Positions 34,801 through 43,988 of a stretch of DNA of 64,000 nt are shown here, one piece after another. Every line of letters starts with the position of its first letter. Positions within the stretch are counted from its first letter, which is position 1. Position numbers and translations under genes: made by a program. The stretch is from the NCBI GenBank assembly GCA_022661535.1, contig JAKULF010000001.1, positions 1,798,001 through 1,862,000 on the forward strand, read 5' to 3'. Source of the DNA: Eutypa lata (taxonomy: Eukaryota > Ascomycota > Sordariomycetes > Xylariales > Diatrypaceae). Under the pieces are notes generated by a model, which ran no database searches, was not told the DNA's origin, and worked only from the letters and a program-made list of their open reading frames with translations.

Positions 34801-35898
34801 AACTCCTTATTACTAAGTTCTCTGAGAATCTCGTCGGCTAGCTGGGGGTAGTCATATTGTTCCGCAAGGATATGGAGGAATTCGGCCATGGGCTCGGAGA
34901 GATGTTCGAAATAGGTCAAGTTCTGGACAATGGAGATTTGTGATGCTGCTATGTCTTAGTAAACAAGTCCAATAACATCCCATTCAGGATCATGTGTGCG
35001 TACCATATCCATGTCCGTGGTGTTTGACAGCTATGCAGAGCACCTTGAAGGCATGCATCCGAATAGCTGTGTTCTTTACTCTCTGCTCGCTTTCTAGTAC
35101 CATGTAGACTGGTCTGGTTAGTAATCCGATGAAGTTGTCTCGTTCGCTCGTAGTCAGGAAGATCTTAGCAAGCTTCAGCTTCATGACCTTAGACATGACA
35201 TCTAATGCGATCTGAAGCTGAGCGGCACTATCCCAACTCCCATCTTTGTCTTTCGCAGCGGCGGTCTTAGCCTTTCCGCCCCTACCCCTAGCCCTTGACA
35301 CCGGGGCTGTTGATGACTTCTCGGCAGCCTTCGTCTCGACACAGGCGATGGTCCACTGCAATAGGAAGCCGTAGATCTCGAGGAGGGACTTGTGATGCGT
35401 GATCATCTCCTGCTCTTCGGGGCTTTCGAGGTCATGGTTGATGGCGTCGGATTCGGCTGCCAGGCCACTCATAATCAAGTCGAAGATCTTACTGAGGGCA
35501 TGGGTGGGTAGGAACTGGGTGTATCTAGATTGTTTGAATAGCTCAGAAATTGGTTCTTGTATTCTTCTTGATATGGGTGTAGTACTTGGAGATGACGTTC
35601 GCGATGAAGGAGAGCAAGGAAAGGGATGGGAGTCAGGGGTTACAAGGGAAGTGGGTGCGCACTTAAGCAAGAACTGTAGCGAGTCAAAGTAGGAACTGCG
35701 CGTTATGGCATCGGGATTCTCTGCCACGGCATCAACTATAGGGTTTAGAACCGGGTTGATGAGAGCGATATTGGATAGAGCCTCCGGGTCGGTCTCGCAG
35801 TCGACGAGTGCGCTATCGGCTTCGGGTGTGGATATACTAGCAGGATCACTCATATAATGCTTGAGGGCATCGTTGATATCAAAGTTGATCGACTCCAT
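31823..35898 (-). CDS. CND1: Condensin complex subunit 1 (Cnd1/Ycs4/CAP-D2)
   Basis: This HEAT-repeat subunit of condensin loads the SMC2-SMC4 complex on chromosomes for mitotic compaction. Four exons on the minus strand are 35898..35004, 34948..34680, 34627..32144 and 31993..31823. The introns are 55, 51 and 150 nt, and the product is 1272 residues, within the fungal range. Family landmarks include NLTYFEHLSEPMAEFLHILA in exon 2 and SYTLRCSLIEVCGNMIAHL at the exon 2/3 junction. The conserved condensin core follows, with VIALGDMAVCFNHLIDENT and RTCLMTLTFLILAGQVKVKG. The last exon encodes QLAEKLAARLQRCESERQWN, a typical C-terminal block. Three low-complexity linkers (Lys/Gly around residue 205, acidic near 430, Lys/Ala/Pro near 850) lie between helical segments. 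It is divergent from the Cdc7-type kinase gene. Confidence 0.95.
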
Positions 35899-37058
35899 TT
35901 TGAGAGGATCGTTGGCGCAGTATATACGCCTAGTCGCGATTTCGAATCCAGTAGTTTCTTGGAGTAATACAAATGAGGGGAAGAGACTGGAATATGTCGT
36001 CAGGTATAAAACAAAACCCCAAGTAATTCAAATTCACTTGTAATGTATTCCTATGTAAATAGGTGGGGGTATCTAAATATCGCTGGGTGTCGTGTACCTA
36101 GTTAGGTAGGTAGGTAGGTAGGTAGGTAGGTAAGTGTATGATCAATTGAAGATGTCAAAAATGAGATCAACTTGGCAATTTAGGCTTTGCGACGGGACGA
36201 TGATGGTTATGTGGAATAGGGCAGAAAACAAGGCGAAGATCAATGCTGATTGGATATTTTGTCCTTAGCAACGGATTTGTTTTTGTTTACTTAAAGCTTG
36301 GCAATCACAAGGACTTTTCCCGTTAGTTAATGTTGGTGGACCCTTTTAACGCGGTTGATGTCCCCTCTTCTCCCCGCACCTGATGCCTGAGTGCTTGAAG
36401 CTTCAGGTACTTAGCATTGTAAACCCCCACTTAAACGCATCCTGATTCAAATTATGTCCAATGAAATTCACTTATAAAGCTCCGATCCAGCACAGCAGTT
36501 CACTGTAGCAGTGCACAACAGCATGTTCCAGGGCATGTTACAGGACAAGCTTTACGAGTACTGTATGTAGCTTATCACTTTACCTCATGCTCATGCTCAT
36601 GCTCATGTCAATATTTATTATTTGAAGCTCCATCCAATATAAACGGAGAACAAGAAACGTCGACGACGCTTTATTGATGCAAAAGGGGTATATCTGCGTT
36701 TGATTTTTGAATGATATTACGAGATACGACATTATTACAAAAGCAACAAAACTTGCTGCTTATAGCCATCGCTTGATTGCCTTTTCAGCCTTGGAAGTAC
36801 CTTGGAGGTTTTTGGCAACAACGAACGACTTTTTTTTTTTCGCTTACAGTGCATTATACCTCGACACCGTCTACCTCTGTCGACTGGGCCATTTTGTGTT
36901 GCAAGAGACAAACTAGACGCTGGGAGAGAGAGAGAGAGAGAAGGTGTGTGTGTGGAATTGGTTAGGGGTAGGTAGCAAGGGGCTGTGTATCATTGGGGGT
37001 TGGTCGATTCTAGTTGACCTAGGAAGTTACTTGATTGATTCTCTTCTCGTTGATCAAG
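35899..37058. promoter_or_regulatory. Divergent promoter region, condensin subunit 1 and Cdc7 kinase
   Basis: About 1.16 kb between two divergent cell-cycle genes. It contains a GTAG/GGTA tetranucleotide run at about 36101..36131, four tandem CTCATG units near 36585..36608, a GA run near 36928..36942 followed by GT units, and a short poly-T. An exact MluI cell-cycle box (ACGCGT) is absent; the nearest is ACGCGG near 36350. Confidence 0.45.
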
Positions 37059-38648
37059 ATGGCCTCGACCACTCAACAACGCCGTGTACCGAAAGAGTCG
37101 TTCCAGATTCACGAGGATACCCACGCGGATGAGACATCTGACTTGGACGATGCAACACAAAGTCAGACACAGCGAGCCGAGGAGGATGAAGATGGAGATG
37201 TATTCGAGGACCCATTAGCAGACGAGGACATGGAAGACGATGAAAACCACGGCGATGAACAAGAAGAAGGGGAAGGAGAGGGCGGTGGTTATGGCGACTC
37301 GGAATCTTCCGACGACGACGATGACCACATTGACATATCCGTCCGCGACGACATGGAGAAGCTCAACCACACATTCCCCAACTTCAAGGACAACTACCGC
37401 TTGATAAAACGCATAGGCGAGGGCACCTTCTCGACCGTCTACAAAGCCGAAGATATCCGCTACCACCACTACCACAACCAGTGGGATCTCGACGCCAAGG
37501 AGAACCAATGGACACCTCCGCCCCTCCGAAACGCCTCGCACTCCCACACCAACTCCCGCCAGTCGACGACGACGCGACGAAAACCGAAATTCGTGGCCAT
37601 CAAGAAGATCTACGTGACATCGTCGCCCCTGCGGATCTTCAACGAGCTCGAGCTCCTCCACGACCTGCGGGACTCGCACTCGGTGTGCCCGCTCATAACG
37701 GCGTTCCGGCAGTCGGACCAGGTGGTCGCGATCCTGCCGTACTTCCGGCACCAGGACTTCCGGAAGTACTACCCGCAGATGACGGTGGCGGACATGCGGA
37801 TCTACTTCCGGTCGCTGTTCGCGGCGCTGGCGGCCGTCCACGCCCACGGCATCATCCACCGGGACATCAAGCCGACGAACTTCCTGTACGACCCGGACAA
37901 GAAGCGCGGGGTGCTGGTGGACTTCGGGCTCGCGGAGCGCGAGGGGCTCGACAACAAGCCGTGCCTCTGCCACGAGGACTCGCAGGTCCGGAGGCAGCGG
38001 CTCAAGCAGTCGGTGGCGTTCACGTCGGCCCACGCGGGGCCCCAGCCGGGGTACCCCAAGACGGACACGCGGCCGTCGCGGCGGGCGAACCGCGCCGGCA
38101 CGCGCGGCTTCCGCGCCCCCGAGGTCCTGTTCAAGTGCACCGAGCAGACCACCAAGATCGACGTGTGGTCCGCCGGCGTCATCCTCCTGACCATCCTGTG
38201 CCGCCGCTTCCCCTTCTTCAACAGCGCCGACGACGTCGAGGCCATGATCGAGATCGCCACCATCTTCGGCTCGCGCCGCATGAAGCACGCGGGGCAGCTG
38301 CACGGCTGCGTCTTCGATACGAATATCCCCACCGTCGGGGCCGCGGGTTTCTCTTTCGAGAAGATCATGCTCTGGAGTACGTGTCGTAGTGATCCTGCCG
38401 CCGCCGCTGCCGCCGCCGCTGCTAGTGGCGGTAGTAGTAAGGATAGTGGAGGAGCGAAGCTCGGCCAGCTGACTGATGATGAGAAGGCGGCTATTGACTT
38501 CCTTAAGCTGTGCATGGATCTCGATCCTAGCAAGCGGATTAGTGCCGAAGATGCCGTGCGTCATCCGTTCCTGAGACTGGAGGAAGATGAGGATGAAGAT
38601 GGTGAAGGCGAGGGAGATGCCGAGGATGATGATGTTATGCTGGTGTAA
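37059..38648 (+). CDS. CDC7: Cdc7-type (Hsk1/DDK) serine/threonine kinase
   Basis: This is the catalytic subunit of Dbf4-dependent kinase, which phosphorylates MCM proteins to fire replication origins in the nucleus. It is a single exon of 529 residues from the ATG at 37059. The first 95 residues are acidic with Asp/Glu runs. The kinase domain begins with the Gly loop IGEGTFSTVYKAED at about residue 118. The Lys motif FVAIKKIYVTSSP follows after a family-type insert. The catalytic loop is IIHRDIKPTNFLYD at about residue 267, then VLVDFGLAE at about 288. Between DFG and the APE-equivalent GTRGFRAPEVLFKC there is the long kinase insert expected of Cdc7 enzymes. A poly-Ala tract (about residues 449-456) interrupts the C-lobe before LTDDEKAAIDFLKLCMDLDP. 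The tail is again acidic. No Dbf4 gene is visible in the window. Confidence 0.9.
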   Translation: MASTTQQRRVPKESFQIHEDTHADETSDLDDATQSQTQRAEEDEDGDVFEDPLADEDMEDDENHGDEQEEGEGEGGGYGDSESSDDDDDHIDISVRDDMEKLNHTFPNFKDNYRLIKRIGEGTFSTVYKAEDIRYHHYHNQWDLDAKENQWTPPPLRNASHSHTNSRQSTTTRRKPKFVAIKKIYVTSSPLRIFNELELLHDLRDSHSVCPLITAFRQSDQVVAILPYFRHQDFRKYYPQMTVADMRIYFRSLFAALAAVHAHGIIHRDIKPTNFLYDPDKKRGVLVDFGLAEREGLDNKPCLCHEDSQVRRQRLKQSVAFTSAHAGPQPGYPKTDTRPSRRANRAGTRGFRAPEVLFKCTEQTTKIDVWSAGVILLTILCRRFPFFNSADDVEAMIEIATIFGSRRMKHAGQLHGCVFDTNIPTVGAAGFSFEKIMLWSTCRSDPAAAAAAAAASGGSSKDSGGAKLGQLTDDEKAAIDFLKLCMDLDPSKRISAEDAVRHPFLRLEEDEDEDGEGEGDAEDDDVMLV

Positions 38649-40088
38649 AGTGACTTATGCATTTGTCTCTGGCAAATGAGGCTGCTAGGGCTACGGAAAT
38701 GGATATATGGATAGATGGATCGGTTGGGTGGACGACTTCGATACTGGCTGAATGCTAGCTAGTATACATACCTACCTACCTACTTATGTATTTACGATAC
38801 TCCACGCGCTGTTAGAATTCCTGTCCAGGGAGGTAATGATGTGGATACGATTGATACGAAGACAGAAAAACAGCAACTGGAGATGTATATCATCACTACT
38901 GGCTCTTGGCCCAACTTAGATGCACATACATACATACTATGGGCAAGAGGATTCAGATAAATAAATCTCGTTAAACAAATTGTGCTCGTCTGTCTGCTCA
39001 ACGGGAATTGCATGCTCGCGGTGAAATATTTATCGATCATCCAATAGTTATTGAGTGACGGTTTGTTTCTTCAAATTGCCAATCTTCACGAAGTTGGAGA
39101 ACAAGGGCAAATTCCCTGAGCTCAACCAGAATATATATATATATCCTCAATGTTTATAGGTCCTGAAAGGAAAAGCATTCGCGCAATTCAATAATCTTTA
39201 GACCGGTTATTCATATCGTACATTGCTTGATGAGGGCGAATTTGGAAGCAGGACGGGCAAGAGAAAAAGGGGGTGGATTTGTATCTTGACGATTTAGTAC
39301 CCATCCATTACATAGTATTAGCAGGAACTATATAAAAGGTCAGTGGTTATCCTGATAACTACTTTTAATAATTGTAACTGAATACCTCCATAGTCCACCC
39401 ATCACGGTACGAAAAGATCACAGTGCTCGGCCCAGATTAGTACGAGGAACGACAGAAGGGGCAGCATAAAACCCCCGATCAGCATGTCCTTCCTTACCCA
39501 CCCAAGTACTTATGAACATTATCAACTATCAGCGTTTGCATCCTTCATGAACACAAGGATGTAGACTACTACCGTCGTCATATCTCACTTCCTTCCAACC
39601 AAGGCTTCATGTTCGAAATAATTACAAATATATATACAGGTCAGCTCAGCCAACTATCGAATCCCAACTATCGAACCACCTGCCTCATTTTTGTTTTTCT
39701 CTTCTACCTATCTATTCTCCCCTACTTCATGTCAGAACCGACTAGCATACATATATTCACATAGCACGCAGTAGTCAACCTCCTAGGATTAACCTCGTTT
39801 AACTGAACTACATATAGTTATTAAATGGACGATAGGACTCAGTCGAAATGCATGAAGACCACAACGATATAATTAAGTATCGCGGTTAACTAAAAAGGTA
39901 GCCTGATACCTAGAGCTAGAAGTTATACCCCCTTTTCACCCTTTTTCTCCTAATTATGATAATATCACATGTCCCATTCATATATTCATTTGTTCTTTTG
40001 TGAACCCCCCACCCCACACCCTACGACTCCCTCTCCTCTCCTCTCCTCTCCTCTTCCCCCTTTCTACCTCCCTTCCCACTTCATCCTC
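38649..40088. other. Intergenic, convergent 3' ends
   Basis: About 1.4 kb between the Cdc7 gene (+) and the paraoxonase-like gene (-). It is AT-rich with a short AT microsatellite near 39132..39142 and CTCTC repeats near 40031..40055. No gene is recognised. Confidence 0.5.
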
Positions 40089-41483
40089 CTACTCCTTCCA
40101 AACAAACAACCCCCTAGCGCTCAACCCCGCAATAATCCCGACCCCCCTCCCAGCATCCCACGCCGCCGTCGCACTAGACGGATACTCCATGCCCACATAG
40201 AGAGTCTTCAGACCGTGCTCCTCGCTCCACTCACTAACCCACGACGGAGCCGCCTCACCTCCACTACCACCATTACTAACAATCCCCGTCTCCGTCCTCT
40301 CGCAATACGCTTGCATCTCCGGATCGGCCTTCTCCCGCACCGCCGGATCCTCGTTATGGCACACGTGGCGCGTGGCTACGTAGCGACTGAGAGTCGGGGC
40401 GTGCGCATGGCCCGCGATGAGGAGTTTCTCTGCTTCCGTTTTCCCCGAGGAGGAGGAGGAGGAGGAGGAGGAGGAGGAGGAGTGTGCGACGGAGAGATTA
40501 TCCGGCGCGAATGTTGTTCGGATCCGGGAGGCGTAGGTCAACGTATACGGCACAGTGTCGGCACTGTCATTTTTTCCCTCGGCCCCGAACGCAGGCTGCA
40601 CCTTAAACAAATACACAGCAGCCTTGGAGCTCGACGACACGGCAATCGTGGTCGCATTGAAGATCACGATGCCGTTCGCGAACGGCAGACGCGCTACCAC
40701 ATGCGCCTTCACCTCTCCGTCGCCAACCCGCACGTACACGACGGTGCCCGTCGGCGCCGCGACGTACGTCTCGATGACGGAGAGCAGCTTGCTCCGCACG
40801 GACGGGATGGCGTGGTCGTTCGTGACGAAGAACTTGGCGCCGCCGGTGCCCTCCACGATGGCGATGGAGTTCGGCGCGTGGAGCAGGGGGTGCTTGATCG
40901 TGCGGATGTGCGTCGCCTTTGGCAGCAGTGATGGTGACGATGATGAATCGAGACCGTCGAGCTTGAAGACCTCGATCCGCGACCCGCCCTCCATGGCGTG
41001 GTTCGTGACGAGGAGCGTGGAGGAGGGCTCGTCGAAGGCCATGCCGAGGGTGTGCAGATCTCTTTCTCCTGGGCTAGAAACAGGGAATCCGATAATCTCC
41101 ACGGTCCTCAGCACCTTGTTATCATCATCATCGTCTCCCCCATTAGGAAAAGTCTTATAATCATAGATATACAAACTAGCGCCAGGCACGGGACCTCTAC
41201 CCTCGCCTTCGCTCTTGTCCTCGGGCACGTTAACGCCCATGACGGTGTTCCAGCGGTCGCGCCCCGGATCGCAGGCGACGATGGCGACACCGAGGCTTTC
41301 AACGAGCAGGGCGTCCTCGCAGCTGCGGAAGGACGGGCGGTCCGCAAACTTGATCTGGCGGACGCTAGAGGTGCCGAGATTATCTACCGGAGTGAGCCGC
41401 GAGGGCACGTTGTTGTACATCGTGGCGAGCACGGGGACCTGGTCGTATAGGTAGGCTCCTAGGAGCGCTACGGAGAGACCGGC
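40089..41483 (-). CDS. Paraoxonase/arylesterase-like beta-propeller protein (5' exon uncertain)
   Basis: This calcium-dependent six-bladed propeller of the serum paraoxonase/arylesterase family is probably a lactonase or esterase; its substrate is unknown. The main exon runs from an acceptor (CACCTAG) at 41484 down to the stop at 40089, 464 codons. It starts with a hydrophobic segment, AGLSVALLGAYLYDQV, likely a signal anchor. Landmarks include CEDALLV, CDPGRDRWNTVMG, LHTLGMAFDE, LLHAPNSIAIVE, FFVTNDHAI and LPFANGIVIF. A 12-Ser run comes from a GAG-type trinucleotide repeat near 40447..40482. The in-frame ATG just upstream (41513) runs into the TAG of the acceptor, so the true start must be elsewhere. 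One candidate is a tiny exon, 41843..41826 (MQEHLL), with a GTTTGT donor. Its intron would span the microsatellite. Otherwise translation starts at 41420. Confidence 0.8.
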   Translation of the reverse strand, partial: AGLSVALLGAYLYDQVPVLATMYNNVPSRLTPVDNLGTSSVRQIKFADRPSFRSCEDALLVESLGVAIVACDPGRDRWNTVMGVNVPEDKSEGEGRGPVPGASLYIYDYKTFPNGGDDDDDNKVLRTVEIIGFPVSSPGERDLHTLGMAFDEPSSTLLVTNHAMEGGSRIEVFKLDGLDSSSSPSLLPKATHIRTIKHPLLHAPNSIAIVEGTGGAKFFVTNDHAIPSVRSKLLSVIETYVAAPTGTVVYVRVGDGEVKAHVVARLPFANGIVIFNATTIAVSSSSKAAVYLFKVQPAFGAEGKNDSADTVPYTLTYASRIRTTFAPDNLSVAHSSSSSSSSSSSSGKTEAEKLLIAGHAHAPTLSRYVATRHVCHNEDPAVREKADPEMQAYCERTETGIVSNGGSGGEAAPSWVSEWSEEHGLKTLYVGMEYPSSATAAWDAGRGVGIIAGLSARGLFVWKE

Positions 41484-41553
41484 CTAGGTGGTGATGTTAG
41501 CTGATGTTTTCATTATATACTCGGATCGTGTATGTGAATTTAGATGGCAAAGG

Positions 41554-41700
41554 TAGATAGGTAGATAGGTAGATAGGTAGGTAGGTAGGTAGGTAGGTAG
41601 GTAGGTAGGTAGGTAGGTAGGTAGGTAGGTAGGTAGGTAGGTAGGTAGGTAGGTAGGTAGGTAGGTAGGTAGGTAGGTAGGTAGGTAGGTAGGTAGGTAG
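41554..41700. repeat. Tetranucleotide microsatellite (AGGT)n
   Basis: An almost perfect run of AGGT/GTAG units, about 36 copies. It starts with a few imperfect GTAGATAG units and becomes perfect from about 41576. It lies just upstream of the paraoxonase-like main exon, either in its 5' leader or in its first intron. On the minus strand it reads as a Pro-Thr-Tyr-Leu repeat, which is an artefact and not a protein. Confidence 0.97.
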
Positions 41701-43988
41701 ACTTAGGATTGTTTGGGTTCCTAGTGCGGAAGATGGGTGAAGCTCCGTGTAGGTAGATGGTTGATACCGCCCGGCCTGCCCGGGAACAACGGGATGTTTA
41801 TAAGGGGCCGGTGGGACGAACAAACAAGCAAGTGCTCTTGCATTACCACAACAGAGGATCGACCAAATGCAAATTAACTTACCACTGCTTTTCGGAAGAC
41901 CATATTTGTTTTTCTTCTTTCAAATCTGAGTATGTAATTTTCCTCTTTTGCTGCCCACTTCAAGGTAAGTAAGTAGGTCAGGTGGGGAGGTATGTATGTA
42001 GTCAATTAGGCCCGCACGGGAATCAATTGACTTATAACTAACACCTCAGGTCAATGAAATTTCGATTCGATAACAGTATTAGTGCTATAAGTCGTTCTAC
42101 CTATTCGTAAAGTTACACCGCCCGTAACCCCCTTTTCGCTTATCGGCTTGCATAGAAGGAGTGACGAAAGATTAACACTATATAAAAGCACGGAGTACGA
42201 AGTAGCTTGGGAAATGAAATGAAGCGGAACGAACGGATGTCCATGAAATCACGTGCAATTTATACTGATCGCCATTCAATTCAAGCAAGCAAGCAAGCAT
42301 AACTATATTCAATGCGACGGGACCGAATTGCTGACGACAGATCCTGTTGCTTTACATGTGGTTTGTGGGAACGTCTTCCGTGTAAGGGTGTGCATGTCCA
42401 CTATAACTCTCTGGGTATATCCTTACCAGCCCTACCTACCTACCTACGTAAATGCATAGCTTCGGCTCCTTTTGTGTTACACGGATACATGTTTGACAGG
42501 TGCATTGATAGGTGCAAATCAGGAAAATATCTGCTTATTCAAATGAAGCCAATCGCCAAGAAACAAGGCGCATGCATGTATGTATAACGCATATGAGCGG
42601 CTCTACAAGTAAAGAATGCTGGCCCAGATCCTCGGGGTGGAAAAGAATATACTTTCCGAGCACGAACATAAGGAGCTTAGGTACTTTACCATATGCGTGA
42701 GAGAAAAGCCCGAGCTTTTGCTCCTTCTCACTGGTAGATACACATATCACACCATATTAGGGATATTACAGGGAAGTGTAGAAATAGGAATATAACATCT
42801 CAAAAGGCAAACACTTCACGTGGTGTCGAGGATGTCTAGAAAGCTCGGTTCCGTAACTATTGTAACCTAGGTCAGAAGCCTCTGTCTAGTTGAACAGTTA
42901 ACACATATAAATCAAGTCCAACCCCCTCAAAAAGTGCAGAAATACAGAAAACAACAGACAATCTTTCTATTAACAAACCCATTCTCTATCTATGCATGCA
43001 TGCATGTGCAAGATGCACGCACGCATGCACGCACGCATGTATACATACTTATACATGCATCGTATATAATAGTATAATCTACCCATCCTATCCAATCCTA
43101 TCCCAACCAACCCAACCCAACCTATCCTGATTAAGTACCTAGTTATCCCATGACCCGACCCATCCTATTACATCTCTACCGCCAACCAACAAACCCTATT
43201 TATTGATTGGTTGACTGATGGACTGACTGACTGACAAAACCGACTGCTGAGGAGAATGTGTTGTTGAGATATGAAAGAAAGAAAAAAGAGAGAAGAAAAA
43301 GACTCCTAAACGCCTCTGCTTGTAATAAGTAGTAGTAGTAGGTAAAGAAGCAAAGCGGCGAGTTCTTAGGTAATCAAAACATGATTTAAAAACAAAAGAC
43401 AACTCCATACGTTTCATGAAATAAAAAGATAACCAGAGCCAGAGAACCAGAGACCAGCAGGCCGATTCACGAAGCCGAATCTATACCCTTCTGTCTGTCT
43501 GCCTTTCCTCGCCTGTCTGCGTCTGCCATGCCGTTCAGCGTGGTTCGTGTCGTGCCTTCTCTCTCGTAATATGATGATGAAAAGCTCCAGTAGTGACATA
43601 TATATAAAAACACCCGAGATAAGGCTCCGTTCGTTCGTTTGTTTGTTCGTTCGTTCATTATACAGACCATCAACCTCAATCAGCCAACCAACAAGACCAA
43701 CATAATGGATTTGCTGCATAGGTGACATGGTCGTAGATAATAAGGTCTGTCGGTCTGTGTCTCCCCATCTCTCCCCGGCAAAAAGAAAAAAAGGCAAAAT
43801 AATAAAACAAACAGCCACCCACCCACCCACACACTCTCTCTCACCCCTGAAGCTCACCCCCCACCCACCTACCCAACGAAACCCCTCCACCCCCCAACAA
43901 CAAAATCCAACAACCCCCTCACAAAAGCGACAGCAAAACCGCTCAGGCCGCGATACTAACCGACCGTGCACGACGATGATGACTCATC
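41701..43988. other. Intergenic upstream of paraoxonase-like gene, downstream of Atg26
   Basis: About 2.3 kb with no convincing gene. A TATA-like element on the minus strand lies at 41797..41802. Simple repeats include CAAG units near 42285..42298, CTAC units near 42429..42448, GCAT/GCAC units near 43000..43040, CCAAC/CCTAT units near 43080..43130, and GTTC/GTTT units near 43628..43657. The right end is the 3' side of Atg26. Confidence 0.5.

Noticed and set aside
37215..38564. 449-codon open frame antisense to the Cdc7-type kinase
   Set aside because: Shadow of strong third-position GC bias in the sense gene; low-complexity composition and no recognisable motif.
39969..40931. 320-codon frame antisense to the paraoxonase-like gene
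   Set aside because: Composed of simple-repeat and bias-driven sequence; no domain, and the opposite strand is a clear propeller protein.
41497..41823. Protein made of repeated Pro-Thr-Tyr-Leu units
   Set aside because: Translation of the AGGT tetranucleotide microsatellite; repeats of four bases are open in all frames by chance.
42980..43045. Possible CRISPR-like or clustered repeats
   Set aside because: The repeats are tetranucleotide microsatellites without unique spacers of constant length, and the genome is fungal.
43414..43971. 185-codon frame just downstream of Atg26 on the minus strand
   Set aside because: Reads through simple repeats and the Atg26 3' region; composition (Gly, Trp, Arg, Cys) is not protein-like and no splice or start context supports it.
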